Assembly: GCA_003614735.1 (NCBI GenBank)
Contig: KZ992601.1
Location: 1 to 27,083, forward strand
DNA: 27,083 nucleotides
Direction: 5' to 3'
From: Thamnocephalis sphaerospora
Lineage: Eukaryota > Zoopagomycota > Zoopagomycetes > Zoopagales > Sigmoideomycetaceae
Position 1 is the first letter of the stretch. Every line of letters begins with the position of its first letter. Made by a program: the position numbers and the translations under genes. The notes under the pieces are model-generated. The model searched no databases, was not told where the DNA came from, and saw nothing but the letters and a program-made list of their open reading frames with translations. Shown here piece after piece: positions 15,465-26,936 of the stretch.

Positions 15465-17729
15465 ATGAGTACTCTTGACGGTCGCGCGCAAGAGATGCGT
15501 GACATCACGCTGCCGCAACGAGATACGTCGGTGGAAGAGTACGATCTACTTGATGAGAAGATCGTCTCCGGCAAGGACACCGGCGGCTATCAGAGCAGCA
15601 GCGATGGCGACGATTATACCGTGTTCAAAAATGAAAATGGCGAGGAGGATTCGCCGTATGAGGTGGTGCGCATGACTGTCAGTAACAAGGATGACACCAC
15701 CCTCCCGACACTCACTGTCCGCTTCTGGATCATGGCTGTACCTATTACGATCGCCTTGGCGTTTGTAAAGCAGCTCTTCTGGTTCCGCACAGTGCCGGTG
15801 GGCATTAGCGGCGTCATTATCCAGCTCATCACTCTGCCGATCGGCAAGTTTCTGGCGCGTGTGCTACCTGACAAGGATGTTGGCATTGGGCGCTTTCGGT
15901 TCTCACTCAACCCCGGTCCGTTCAGCGTCAAGGAGCACCTGCTGGTCAACGTGTGCACTAGTGCATCGGGCGTTGCGTACGCCATCGACATTATCGTCAT
16001 CAAGAGGGTGTTCTACCAGCAGGACACGCCCCTGCTAGGCTCCATTCTGCTGACGCTCACCACCCAGTGCATCGGTTATGGTCTGGCAGGCGTGTGCTAC
16101 AAATACCTGGTCCGGCCTGCCGCCATGATCTGGCCCATGTGCCTGATCGATGTGGCTGTCTACCGCACCTTCCACAGCCAGGAGGACCAGTCTGGCGGCC
16201 GCATGACACGTTGGCGTTTCTTTACCATGGTCACCGCCATCAGCGGCATCTACTACTTTATTCCCGGCTTCCTGTTCCGTATGGTCTCTACTGTTTCTGT
16301 TCTTTGCCTGACGATGCCCAACAGCAAGGTGGCCAGCCAGCTGGGATCTTTTACCAAGGGACTTGGTCTACTCTCTTTTTCACTGGACTGGAATACGCTT
16401 ACCAGCGTTTTGGGCAGTCCGATGGGCACGCCATTCTGGGCTATCGCCAACATCTTTGCCGGCTTTGTGCTCTTCGTCTGGGTGATCACTCCTTACGGCT
16501 ATTTCAACAACATCTGGGACGCCCAAAACTACTCCATCTTTGGCTCGGCGCTCTACAGTCAAAACGGCTCAAGCTACCCGGTCCTTGCACTACTTGACAA
16601 AAAAACGCTAGCACTGGATGAGCTGCAGTACGCCAAGTATGGCCCGCCGCGCATGTCGTTTATGTTTGCCATCGGATACGGCATTGGATTTGCTGCGCTC
16701 TCCTCGCTACTTGTGCACATTGCTCTACATTACGGCCCCGACATTATGCGACGCTTCCGTGAGTCGCGTGCCTCTGGCGACGACGTGCACGCTCGTCTCA
16801 TGGATCACTATCCAACGGTGCCCCAATGGTGGTATCTGACAATCCTAGGGCTCAGCACGGCACTCTCCATCTTCACCTGCGAGTACTACGGCACCGATCT
16901 GCCTTGGTGGGGCCTGCTGCTAGCAGTTGCCATGGCCGCACTTTTCACGCTGCCGATTGGTATTCTCACAGCAGTAGCAAGCATTGGACCTGGTCTCAAC
17001 ATCATCACCGAGTTTGTCATTGGCTTTATCATGCCCGGTAAGCCAATTGCCAACGTCACCTTCAAGACGTATGGCTACATTGGCATGACCCATGCTGTGT
17101 CATTGCTGCAAGACCTTAAGCTCGGCCACTACATGAAGATTCCGCCGCGGCACATGTTTATCGTGCAGTTAGTTGGTACTGTGATATCCGCCATCGTCAA
17201 CGTGCTAGTTGCCAGCATGATGTTCCAAATTATGCCAGACGTGTGCCACGACGATAATGAGGAGTGGTACTGTCGTGGCGCACACGTCTTCTTCAGCGCG
17301 TCGGTAATCTGGGGCGTCGTTGGCCCCAATCGCATGTTTGGCTCCGAGGGCTACTACTCGGCATTGATGTGGTTCTTCCTGATCGGTGCGGTGCTGCCCA
17401 TTCCATTCTGGCTGCTCGCACGCCGGTATCCAAAGTCGATTGCCAAGTACATCAACATACCCGTGGTGCTGGCGTCGGTGGGCGGCATTCCACCTGACTA
17501 TACTGGCACATTTCCATCATGGTTTGCAGTTGGCGTTTTGTTCCAGTACTATCTGCTCCGCTATCGTCCTGCCTGGTCGGCGCGCTATAGCTACATTCTC
17601 TCGGCAGGCTTGGATGCCGGCATCGCTATTACAAGCATCGTCATCTTTCTCGCATTTACCAATACGGGCGTCAAGCTGCGATGGTGGGGTAACACACCCG
17701 ATTGTCCGCTACTGGAAAACAAGCTGTGA
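15465..17729 (+). CDS. Oligopeptide transporter, OPT family
   Basis: This is an intronless 754-aa membrane protein. An acidic, polar N-terminal tail (1-85) precedes about 14-16 hydrophobic segments. Both OPT-family signatures are present: NPGPF at 149-153 and KIPPR at 558-562. Other typical segments are SLDWNTLTSVLGSPMGTP and TPYGYFNNIWDAQNY. Length matches fungal OPTs (about 700-900 aa). The family imports small peptides (typically tetra/pentapeptides), some members glutathione or metal chelates, by proton symport at the plasma membrane. The substrate cannot be told from sequence. The start is the first in-frame ATG (GGTCATGA); upstream in-frame sequence has only a TTG. An AATAAA lies 40 nt past the stop. 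The gene runs tail to tail with the PH-domain gene. Confidence 0.95.
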   Translation: MSTLDGRAQEMRDITLPQRDTSVEEYDLLDEKIVSGKDTGGYQSSSDGDDYTVFKNENGEEDSPYEVVRMTVSNKDDTTLPTLTVRFWIMAVPITIALAFVKQLFWFRTVPVGISGVIIQLITLPIGKFLARVLPDKDVGIGRFRFSLNPGPFSVKEHLLVNVCTSASGVAYAIDIIVIKRVFYQQDTPLLGSILLTLTTQCIGYGLAGVCYKYLVRPAAMIWPMCLIDVAVYRTFHSQEDQSGGRMTRWRFFTMVTAISGIYYFIPGFLFRMVSTVSVLCLTMPNSKVASQLGSFTKGLGLLSFSLDWNTLTSVLGSPMGTPFWAIANIFAGFVLFVWVITPYGYFNNIWDAQNYSIFGSALYSQNGSSYPVLALLDKKTLALDELQYAKYGPPRMSFMFAIGYGIGFAALSSLLVHIALHYGPDIMRRFRESRASGDDVHARLMDHYPTVPQWWYLTILGLSTALSIFTCEYYGTDLPWWGLLLAVAMAALFTLPIGILTAVASIGPGLNIITEFVIGFIMPGKPIANVTFKTYGYIGMTHAVSLLQDLKLGHYMKIPPRHMFIVQLVGTVISAIVNVLVASMMFQIMPDVCHDDNEEWYCRGAHVFFSASVIWGVVGPNRMFGSEGYYSALMWFFLIGAVLPIPFWLLARRYPKSIAKYINIPVVLASVGGIPPDYTGTFPSWFAVGVLFQYYLLRYRPAWSARYSYILSAGLDAGIAITSIVIFLAFTNTGVKLRWWGNTPDCPLLENKL

Positions 17730-17768
17730 TTGTCGCTGTTGCCAGCAGTTGATCTACCAGATGAGAAA

Positions 17769-17774
17769 AATAAA
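17769..17774 (+). promoter_or_regulatory. Polyadenylation signal AATAAA of the OPT gene
   Basis: A perfect AATAAA lies 40 nt after the stop codon at 17729, within the 273-nt spacer between two convergent genes. Confidence 0.6.
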
Positions 17775-18002
17775 AGCGACATATCTCCGGCAGCGGTTGT
17801 ATTTATGCAAATGTTACGTGGCAGCTATATACATATACTATTCGCCGCCAGACTAAACGCTGTGCGTGCAGCACCAACCGGCAGTACAAATGCGTGCATA
17901 TGTGTATAATGGATAGGGTACCACAGGTAGCTAGCATGCGATTCACTAATAATACGAATGATGGGATAGTAGACAACTTGCGCAATCCAGAGCAGGAAAG
18001 CA

Positions 18003-21000
18003 CTAGGACCGGCCTTCCTTGCGACGCAGCTTCATAGGAGCCTCGCTACGCTTTGAGGAGCGATCACCACGTGTCTCAGTCCGCTGATCCTTGCCCGATA
18101 CATCTCCTTTTTCGTAGTTACGCGACGAGCGCTGTAGCTGCTGTACGGAGACTGGTGGGTAATCGTATACACCTGATGTCGGACGGGACTGTGGGCCGAG
18201 GTCGCCGTTGTTAGAGGCCGACGGCGCTCGGCCGTGCATTGTGGCGGCACTGCTCCCCATGGATGACATATGCGGAGGCGGAGGGTAGTGGGAGCTGCCA
18301 TGGTAGGAATAGTGATGCCCGGATGAGTGCGTTGAAGGTGGCGGATACCGATACCGGTGCATGGATGAAGGCGGCGGTGCATAGTGCGGCGGCGGTGGTG
18401 GCGGCGGAAGCGGCATTGGACAGGGCAATGGACCGCGATAGCCCATAGGCGGTGGATGCGGCGGATAGAAAGACGGGTGCGGCGGAGGGTAAGCGGCAGC
18501 GCGAGCATACGGATCGCTGGACATGTCTGCATCGGCTGAGCGTGGGCCGTATGCCTGGCGATATGGCCGACGATTGTACCAGCTTTCCTCTTCGTCTTCC
18601 CAGTCTTCCTCTGCCTCGTCGCCCTCAATATAGGACCGTGTGCGACGATATGCTTCTTCAGAGTCGCGGCGCTCCCGTCGGCGAGCTTCGGCTGAACGGC
18701 GTGAGTTCTCAGAGGTATCAATTGTGCCCACGTCGCGCGCACCTCGACTGCGCCGGTTTTGGAGTGCTTCCAAATGCTCGCGTTCGCGCGCATCGCGCTC
18801 TCGCCCGCGGGACTCTGCAGAACGCGACGTATCAGCGCCGGTCGGTACCTGCTGAAGTGCCTCAGCAGCGCGCTGTAGATTGGCTGCATCGGCAGCTGGT
18901 CGAGGTACAGGCGCCAATACGTCCACGTCAACAGCATGGATGCGCGCATGGTCCGACAAGATTGCGTTTTTCCGCTTGATAGTTGCAGTGTCACGCCTAG
19001 TTCCGCCATCTGATGTGTGGCGTGACTCGCGATCCCTGCTGTGTCGTCCAGACGGCGAGGGCGTCTTGCTGAGAGCAAGCGCTGGTTGCGGACTAATACG
19101 TCGAGTGCCATTTTGGGTCGCATGGCTAGTCTGCAATGCAGCTGGTGGTACCGGCAGCGGCTTGCTGTTCTGTGAAGGTACGCATTCGGTTATTGTCTTG
19201 CGTGCACCAGACGAGCTTGTAGTTGCCGCAGTAGCATCTACATCAGCGCCAGCTGTTGAGTCTCTGGCGGCCGACATAACTTGCACAGGCTGCTTTAGTC
19301 CTGCTGTCTCGTGCTGTAGGCACTGATCACGATCGGCCGACAAAGAACTGCTGCTTACTTGCACCACCACACCCTTCGATGATCGCATCCGACCTACACG
19401 TGCAAATGCTACCGAGCCGCCAGAGACAGTACTAGTCACATCATCAGGGCCCTCAGTACGTGCGCTGTCCTCGGACGTCCTGCAGGATGGATCGGCTTCA
19501 GCTGCGTCGCCACTGGGTGTTGAATGCGCATCATCTACGACAACAACCTCAACACGCCGTGCCCGCCGTTCTCGGCGCATGTAGGATGGACCACGCCGCG
19601 CGCGTATCGAGCCCGGGCGCGAGCGACGCGATGTGCGCCGGGTGCTAGATTCTCCACCAACTGCTGTAGCCGCGGCACTTCCTGATGCGCCAGCGGTCGT
19701 CTGCTGCCGGCGCAGCCTTGCAGCCTCATCTTCGTCAGCCGTATCCAGCGCATGAACCATCATGGCTGCTGGCAGCTCTATGGCAGAGACTTCGGTTGCT
19801 GGTGGACGATTCCGCTGGCTTGTACGACGCACATGCTGTCTCGTCTGGCTGTACTCGTTAAGTTTGCGCATCGAGTCGGCCAGCGGGGCATCCTCGTCTG
19901 TATCTGGGTACTGGCCGTCGCCAAACTGGCTAGCCACTAGAGGAGTATGCGCAGCGATGCTTTGGCTGAGATCGCCATTGTCTCTACGGTCATGTGCGCC
20001 TCCATTGGTCACGGTAGCATCAAGCGGCGCGCCGCCACTTTCCACACCACGCGTGCGAAGCATATTGCGCACACGCTGGTAGTTTTCCGAGTCTTCGTCA
20101 TCCGACATGGAAATAAGAGAGCGGCGCACATGCTCCATCACATCTTCGCGGGTCATTGAGCCCATGGTGCCTGATTTTGACCCGCCAGAGAGTGGTGGCG
20201 AAAGTGTGCTCTCAGCAGTTTGCGGTGTAGGCACCGCTGGCTGTGGCGATGCGGACGCAGATTGCCCTTCGGCCCTGGTCGTTGCACTACCATCTGACGG
20301 CACCTGAGCAACTGGCACATCCAGCGAGGCGGCTGGCGACCGCGCCATATTACCAGCACCAGCGCCTACGCTGCTGAGCTCCTCAGGAGTTGGCAGTAGC
20401 TTGTCGTCCGAGCTCTTGTGTCCCACACCTTGCAGCGTCCCTTCCGACGGCAGTGACGTCTCACGCCGCAGCGTAGTATCCTGACGAGGCCCGGGATCAG
20501 AATGATGCAAAGGCAGGCGTAGTACAGAGGCGTTCACAGAGCTTGATATGGTGTTTGCCATTGAAAGTTCGTTGACGGTGTCGCGAGCACGGCCCACCCA
20601 CATATACATGGCCCAGGCTTGAGTGAGCACGTAGGACCAGCGCTGCAAATCTCTCGCACTTTCAGCACGGAGCACACGCACGTTTCCTCCCGAAATGCGC
20701 AACACTAGACAGCGTTCGCGTGCACGATTTCGCTTGCGACGCGCATAGCTTATGGCATCCAACGCGGTGTCCACAACCCCCTTGTTGGCCACCGGGCGGA
20801 TCACCTCAACACCCTCAATATCTGCGACTGGCAATGACCACATGATGCGCTGAAAGAACTTGACTGGCTCTCGTTCGCCAGCCAGGTAATGAGTGGTTCT
20901 CCGCGCGGTTGCCAGCAATGGTGAACTTAGCGATGGAGTTGGATGCGGACTTGTCGGCCAGTGTGGTCGCTCGTGTCGCTGTGGATGATCCATAGAGGAG

Positions 21001-21635
21001 CCAGGCGGTGCACGGCAACGCTGTGGCTCAAGACAGCACAGTAGGCGGCCGTCAAAGCGAAATTCACGTCGATGCCAGCGGGCCTGACCTCCGCGTAGTG
21101 GATCAGACACCAGCGTTTTGAGATGACCAGCGTAGACGGGCGCATGAACAGGCACGGTGACGATGGGTGCTTCATCGCTTGATTTGCCAGCAGTATTTGA
21201 CGAGCGTGCTGCTCTAGACGATTCACGCTGCCCCGACTCATCTGTGGCCAACCCAGCCACGGCCTCCGCTTGCCTCAGCCGGTTAGTAAAAAGCGACGCA
21301 GCTCTTCCGGACGAGCTAGTTACGGTGGGCGGGTAGCTTGCTAAAGAGGCCAGCGAGGCGGCAGCACCGGGCGTAAGAATAGTAAACTCGCTGACATCGG
21401 TAGTGCGCGAGAGATTAGACCCGAATGAGGCGAATGAGGCCGACGGCATAATGTGCGCCGGCTCGGCCATCATCTCGTCCTGCCTGGCACTAGCCGTGGA
21501 AGCTGCGGTATAGGGAGTATTTGGATCAACATTGGAGCCACGGCGCGAGCTACTTGTGGACGCCGCTTGGCTTGACAGCAGTCCTGGCTCCAGTCGAGAC
21601 TCAGTATCGGCTGCCGTAGCTGGTGAGCTGACCAT
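18003..21635 (-). CDS. Large PH-domain protein with disordered, proline-rich tail
   Basis: A single exon encodes 1210 aa. The start is the ATG at 21635 (AACAATGG context); upstream in-frame sequence has no ATG. A pleckstrin-homology domain spans about residues 165-345. It starts VYAGHLKTLV with WHRREFRFDG, and ends with the C-terminal helix ARDLQRWSYVLTQAW, whose Trp333 is the conserved PH tryptophan. The domain holds an insertion of about 45 residues after its third strand. Everything after about 350 is low-complexity: Ser/Thr-rich stretches, an Arg/Glu-rich charged segment (about 980-1070) and a Pro/Tyr/His-rich tail with a PPPPPPP run. PH domains bind phosphoinositides or proteins, and the proline-rich tail could bind SH3/WW domains. 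A membrane-associated scaffold or polarity/signalling adaptor is the likely role. No catalytic domain was seen. Confidence 0.85.
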   Translation of the reverse strand: MVSSPATAADTESRLEPGLLSSQAASTSSSRRGSNVDPNTPYTAASTASARQDEMMAEPAHIMPSASFASFGSNLSRTTDVSEFTILTPGAAASLASLASYPPTVTSSSGRAASLFTNRLRQAEAVAGLATDESGQRESSRAARSSNTAGKSSDEAPIVTVPVHAPVYAGHLKTLVSDPLRGGQARWHRREFRFDGRLLCCLEPQRCRAPPGSSMDHPQRHERPHWPTSPHPTPSLSSPLLATARRTTHYLAGEREPVKFFQRIMWSLPVADIEGVEVIRPVANKGVVDTALDAISYARRKRNRARERCLVLRISGGNVRVLRAESARDLQRWSYVLTQAWAMYMWVGRARDTVNELSMANTISSSVNASVLRLPLHHSDPGPRQDTTLRRETSLPSEGTLQGVGHKSSDDKLLPTPEELSSVGAGAGNMARSPAASLDVPVAQVPSDGSATTRAEGQSASASPQPAVPTPQTAESTLSPPLSGGSKSGTMGSMTREDVMEHVRRSLISMSDDEDSENYQRVRNMLRTRGVESGGAPLDATVTNGGAHDRRDNGDLSQSIAAHTPLVASQFGDGQYPDTDEDAPLADSMRKLNEYSQTRQHVRRTSQRNRPPATEVSAIELPAAMMVHALDTADEDEAARLRRQQTTAGASGSAAATAVGGESSTRRTSRRSRPGSIRARRGPSYMRRERRARRVEVVVVDDAHSTPSGDAAEADPSCRTSEDSARTEGPDDVTSTVSGGSVAFARVGRMRSSKGVVVQVSSSSLSADRDQCLQHETAGLKQPVQVMSAARDSTAGADVDATAATTSSSGARKTITECVPSQNSKPLPVPPAALQTSHATQNGTRRISPQPALALSKTPSPSGRHSRDRESRHTSDGGTRRDTATIKRKNAILSDHARIHAVDVDVLAPVPRPAADAANLQRAAEALQQVPTGADTSRSAESRGRERDAREREHLEALQNRRSRGARDVGTIDTSENSRRSAEARRRERRDSEEAYRRTRSYIEGDEAEEDWEDEEESWYNRRPYRQAYGPRSADADMSSDPYARAAAYPPPHPSFYPPHPPPMGYRGPLPCPMPLPPPPPPPHYAPPPSSMHRYRYPPPSTHSSGHHYSYHGSSHYPPPPHMSSMGSSAATMHGRAPSASNNGDLGPQSRPTSGVYDYPPVSVQQLQRSSRNYEKGDVSGKDQRTETRGDRSSKRSEAPMKLRRKEGRS

Positions 21636-22400
21636 TGTTGTTGCCGCCCTTTGCGGAGGATGCAGGGCAGGCGGGCAGCGTGCCAAACTCCGAATAGGGT
21701 ATTTCAGGCTCTGTCGACAGACGGCCCGGTCAACCCGCTGTCCCCAGGCTGACTGACAGTGCGCTTACACTGCTGCAGCACAGCAAGAGCGAGCGTAAAC
21801 CCGCAATGCACGTGTCGTGGCCCAGCTGTCGTAAGTGCTGTGGACGTTGACAGAATGAGCCAGCGACAACAGCAATGCAATGCAAGCGTAACAGATGAAT
21901 AAGGGCGCTGCCAGAAGAGAGATGAACAAGCAGCCGGGGCAAGACAGAGGCGAGCAAGGAGGAGAGAGAAGAGGGGAAGAAGGCGCGACAGACGTTACCG
22001 GTGGTGGCGGGGAAACAAACGTCGGGGCGTTTGGCCGAAAGTTCAGTGTGTGACCGGCTGAAGCTACAAAGGGCCCAGACAGGCGCTGAAGCACTGCTCG
22101 GCAACAGTAACAGCAGCGACAGCGACAACAACAACGGCGATAGAGCAAGTCAACAAAGGGCAGAACTGGAAAGTGGCAACAGCAGCAATGGCAGCGGACC
22201 AGCAAAAGCAAAAAGCTAGGTTTGCACAGTGCTGACGTCGATGGAAGAACACTTTGTCAGCTGATCAGGCCACAGTGATGACGGTGCAACCGTGCTCTTT
22301 ATCCACCCAGAAAAACACGTGCACGCACTACGCAGCTACAGACAGCATGAATGATGCGGTCGCCTGACTTCACTGCTAGGTAGCAGGAGTAGGCTGGTGT
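21636..22400. other. Intergenic region upstream of the PH-domain gene
   Basis: About 0.77 kb between two minus-strand genes. It is purine-rich on the plus strand at 21905-21990 (CT-rich leader of the PH gene) and has CAG/CAA-type triplet patches at about 22101-22135 and 22177-22200. Frames here (such as minus 21730-22134) are low-complexity Ser/Leu/Cys strings and are not counted. Confidence 0.4.
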
Positions 22401-24485
22401 TTAAACCTGTGCTGTTGCCGCGCTATTCGCATCTTCTTCGTCGGCCGCCATCGCCTTCTTGGCCTTTTTGGCGGCTTCGGCCTCGCGCACATGTGCCAGA
22501 CGTTGCCAGCGCATCAGTGGTGTGATGATGAGTGATAGAGCGGCCAGCGGAATGCAGAAATAAAAGACTGCATTGGTGGCGTGCACGTAGGCGGCCGCGG
22601 CCGCAGAGCGCACTTCCATCGGCTGCCCTGTCAAGACAAACATGTTGCGCTGAATAGCTTGGATCACCTGTATGGGCCGACAGCGTATTAGCATTACATG
22701 CGCATGTACTATGCAGTACACGGTAGCCTACCTCTGTCGCTAGATCGGGCAGCTGGAAGCGCATCCGCGTGGAGAAAACGCCATTGTAGATGGCACCGCA
22801 CACAGCCATGCCAAATACACCGCCAAGCAGGCGCAGGAAAACCAGCACAGCCACAATCATGGCTAGATCCGCAGGTCCCGCCGATCCGACCGAGGCGAAA
22901 AAGCTTGGTTGATAAAGCATACCAAGACCCAAGCCAGTTACAACCATCGAGCCAACTTCAAGTGCGGTCGTGCTGTCAATGTCAAGGGTACTGAGCATGG
23001 CAAATCCAGCGGTAGCCAGAGCATTGGCAAGCGCAATAATCGGTACAGTGTAGCCGGTCGCGCTCACTATCACGGCGGAGATGGCTATGATCACGGTAAT
23101 GCTAGCCACCATGGGCAGCATGCGCACACCAGCCTCTGTAGCAGTGTTACCCCTCAACGTCTGTACCACCCGTTGGTTAGCCGCATGGCGTAGTAGAGGC
23201 AAGCAATGCTCAAGTGCATACCTGGAACCAGAGTGGCATGTAGAAGGTTGCGCCCATAAACGTAATGCCAATCAAAAAATAGTGCAAAAACCCAATGGCC
23301 GTGTCACGGTCGCGGAAGATGTGCAGAGGCATCAGCGGGTTCTTCACCCAATATGCCTCTACAAAAACAAAAGCAACCAATATCGCCAGACCGACGCAAA
23401 GCAAAGAGATGACGAGCGGATGACTCCACGGGTACTCTTGGCCGCCCCAGCTCGCGGCTAGCAGCACGCAGACGGTGCCGACAGTGATCATGACCATGCC
23501 TGTATAGTCCACCTTCTTTAGCTTTTCGCGTGTAGAACCCGGCGGTGCTGGCAGGTTCAGCAAAAAGGCCAGCGGTAAAGCAGCGGCCGCGCCCAACGGA
23601 AGATTGATGAGGAATACCCAGCGCCAACCAATATGATCGACAAAGACACCACCCAGCAGAGGACCGATCACAGAGCCGATAGAGAAAAACACCGACAAGA
23701 GACCTTGGTACTTGCCGCGTGCGCCCGGCGGTAGAATCTCTGTTGGTTGCACCTATTAGCAAATGGTCCACTGTGACCAAACAAGCATGAGCTTACCATT
23801 AAGAATGATGATTCCGAGCGCATCAAAGGTGCCTCCGCCCAGGCCAGCCACGCCTCGACCGGCCATCAACATGCCGGTGGATTGGGCGCCGCCACACATG
23901 GCACTGCCAACCATGAAAATGATAAGCGCAAACAGAGCGGCCGGACGGCGGCCAAACACGTCCGACAGACTGGCGGCGATTGGTGGTGCTATCGTGCTGG
24001 TCAGCAGATAGGAGGTAGCCACCCACGACAGCTGATCCAAACTGCCAAATGACGAAATCACCGCCGGCGTAGCTGTGGCAACAATTGTCTGGTCAAGCGC
24101 TGCCAGAAAGTAGATGGTACATAGTCTAGCGGCGCATACAAGGCGAATTGGATGCAGAGATAAGATACTACAGGCACTCGTGCACGAGGAAACGATAAAC
24201 TTACGCGGCCATGATAATGACGCGACGTGGAATAGACGTGATAACCGTGCTCGGCATCTCGCTGTCGGTCGCCTGATTGTTGGCGGTGTCACTTTTCACC
24301 GAACATTGATCCGACCGTGCTGCAGCTCCAATCTTGGCGGCATCTATTCCCTTTGCTTTTTGCCCTGTATCCAAAGATACGAGGCTGATCTGCTCGCCGT
24401 CTGCATGATTTTCCGTGCGAGTGCTTGTAAACAAAGTCTCGGGGGTGCCCGCGGCAGTGCTGAGGGGCTGTTCACTCATTGACAT
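22401..24485 (-). CDS. MFS multidrug exporter, DHA2-type (14-helix), five exons
   Basis: Exons are 24485-24205, 24125-23797, 23739-23222, 23160-22732 and 22667-22401, giving 607 aa. Introns are 79, 57, 61 and 64 nt with donors GTAAGT, GTAAGC, GTATGC and GTAGGC and acceptors CTAG, ACAG, ACAG and ACAG. Joining restores MFS signatures: LDQTIVATATPAVI in helix 1 (motif D1), SDVFGRRPAAL (motif A), the helix-5 antiporter motif GSVIGPLLGG (motif C) followed by DHIGWRWVFLINLPLG, and ILPPGARGKYQG. The N-terminal 90 residues are a hydrophilic cytosolic tail; the C-terminus ends in a Lys/Ala/Glu-rich tail. Family members are proton antiporters exporting drugs, toxins or siderophore-like compounds. Substrate unknown. 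ATG at 24485 is followed by a second in-frame ATG two codons later. Confidence 0.92.
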
Positions 24486-26299
24486 AATTGATAATGCTGC
24501 CTAAACTGCACAATATTTTGACAAAGAAACGGACAACGTATGGGGCGAACGTAACACTATTAAAGAAGTGCGGTTATGGCGCCAAACATCTCGTTGTAGT
24601 ACGGCTTTTAAACGTTCGCAATCGACTGGGCTCCTTGGTCAAAGCCGGTATTGGTCACACGCTTCTGATCCAGCGTGACTCACCAGTTCGCCCGTCTGAA
24701 AGTGGCTATGCGCAACCACTCGTGCCAATCGCGCAGATACATTCGCACAATAATGGGAGGGCTTGTTGGGATTGGCTACTAGCAAATTTTTGCCCATAAC
24801 TGGTGTGTATGGTATAAGCGTGGCTGTTTGACGGATAATCAAGGTCCGATAGCAGCAGTGACAACGGTCTGGATAAATTTTTGGCCGTAGCAAGAACACT
24901 CATTATGAACTTGCAACTGGGCAGGGTACGTGTTTGGGTAAAGTATGCCTCGGCTGTGACCGCTGACTGTAGAGTTGCATAATGCCGAAAAGACGGGAAA
25001 ACAAAGATATACTCTTGCGCTGGCATTGTACACTTGACATTGGCATGCCGGTGTAAATAGATGGCAACAGAAAGCAAATGAGGAACACTCAACAAGACAG
25101 AGCCAAAACTCTGAAAACGCGCGACGCAACGAGTGAAAGCACTTTGTGTCGCTTGTGGCATTAGCTACATTGTATGAATCAGTGCACCCGCAAGACATGC
25201 GCATCAAAAGTACAAGCAGCACAGCCACGGTTGAGACCTGGCACCTATTGCCGACAATCTCGCCTAGTCGCACTGCATACTTGAGTCACTCTGTCTAACT
25301 AAGGAATATTCCAATTTGCCAACTTTCCGTCCCCGCTAAATCACTCAGCAAAACCAACTAAAAAATCCGCGATCGCTGGCTACTGCTCAAGCTCTTTTCA
25401 AGTCCACTAGACAGACTCCACAGCACGCCACTATACGCATCAACCCAGTGGCTACGCTAGCTGGAAAACTGCTCGGCACGCCACCCATCCTTGGGCGACT
25501 ATGCATGCATGATACACGCCCACCATTCGCCGGTGTCCACGCGTCCCATGACGTATACCTTTCGAATCACCTGTGCGCCACCAGAGCAACAGAGTATGGT
25601 CGCTCGCCATAACATTGGAAAAAGTGATTTGTACTGCTGCCTTGCCTCTCCTCTGTTTTTACGCACCTGTTAGCTGGCGCTGACTATTGTTCAACTGCGT
25701 GCGCCCAATCCTTCTATTGTTGTTGCAACCCTGCGTCAAAAAAGTCAGCACTAGCGATGATTGAACGGGAGTGACCCGATGAAGCAGTGCGTACAACTGC
25801 CGGACAAATGTAAGGCGACACGCTGTGAATAGCCCGAATAGGTGAAGAATCGTGAATGATGGAACGTGCAATCATGATGTGGAGCAAGAGCCAAGACAAA
25901 AGGAAGCAGCATTTGTTATTTGCCTGGCGCACGATAGCAAAATTCGAGTAGTCGAGCGGCTACGCGCATATCGGTAGCGGAGATGAAGGAATTGCTTTGC
26001 AATCGCATACGCCGATGAGGAACACTGCATCTGTCTCCTTCCGCCATACCGCTAGTCAACACAACTCCACTCCGGGTTTGACTGCCCGTGCCCATTAGTG
26101 GTTACAGCGACATGATGACGCTTGCCTTGCTGTCACATCTATCGAGTTGGTCGCCAAGTGGCAGCTTTACACCACTCTACAGTCTACCAATAGGATAAAT
26201 GTCACTCCTGGCCTCAACTATGCAAGTGTCACAGACATTAAAAGCCACAGCCGCACGGGCCACGCAACACTATCACATGCACTATTGCTAGCCAGCTGC
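24486..26299. other. Gene-poor interval upstream of the MFS gene
   Basis: About 1.8 kb with no recognised gene, RNA or repeat. Overlapping minus-strand frames at 24706-25273 translate to Cys/Ser/Leu-rich strings with no motif, and the plus frame at 24488-24799 likewise. The segment next to 24486 should be the MFS promoter. Confidence 0.3.
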
Positions 26300-26936
26300 T
26301 CAGACGGCGGCTCGCAACCACGCCGAATTGAGCAGTCGCCATTGATAGCAAAGGATGGTTAAAACAGTCTGCAGGGGGTGATGGAGATCCGCCGAAGCTA
26401 GCTCGGTAAGATGTGCAAACGCATCCGAAAATGCCAATAGGAGCTTGCTGCTTGGCTGTTGCGACGAGCGACGCCGCCACGGCCGCCATCTCCGAAACAC
26501 TTTGCAAACAAAAGGCCTTAGTGATAATGGTGGCGCGGCACACAGTTGCCGCATCACGCTATCGCAACTCATCACCGCATGCAGCAACAACTCGCCCATT
26601 GCAAACGCTGTAACCCGACCATCGTCAGCGCACGGCACGGGGTATTCGGTCACTTTCGGTAATTACAGCACCGTCGTTGACATCTGTTGCATATACTCGT
26701 GCGACAGACGGTGGCCGAGCTCTGGAGCGCCGCCTTGAATGCATACCATAGCGCACTCGACTCTACCAATCAGCACTGGTTTCATTAACCGCATGGTCAC
26801 ACGTAAGCCCATCGCCCACCGCTTTAAGTCTAGATCTCCCTCTTTTTGCCACATGCGGAAAACCCTGGGTACGCAAGCTGAACAACCAGCGGAAGGGCCA
26901 TCCAATCCAATAAATCAGACCCTGCAGCAGACTCAT
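26300..26936 (-). pseudogene. Candidate minus-strand gene or decayed gene next to the right-edge paralogue
   Basis: An ATG at 26936 opens MSLLQGLIYWIGWPFRWLFS, a hydrophobic helix. A 46-nt intron-like segment (C|GTACCC...ATCTAG|AC) would join it to a protein-like frame containing LKRWAMGLRVTMRLM and GGAPELGHRLSHEYMQQM. A further frame (26653-26300) contains VTAFAMGELLLHAVMSCDS and LAFSDAFAHLTELASADLHH. I could not find a splice pair in the right phase linking the last two parts, so either an intron is missed or the gene is broken. The family is unrecognised. The ATG would be 57 nt from the start of the right-edge gene on the opposite strand. Confidence 0.25.

Noticed and set aside
18032-19123. 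363-codon minus-strand frame
   Set aside because: It overlaps the PH-domain gene in another frame and is rich in Arg/His/Pro with no motif; the real frame has the PH domain and a proper stop and start.
23740-23796. Shorter MFS intron 2 ending at TAATAG before GTGCAACC
   Set aside because: That acceptor is in phase 0 while the GTAAGC donor is phase 1, so the frame would break; the ACAG acceptor a few bases on restores the frame and the conserved ILPPGARGKYQG segment.
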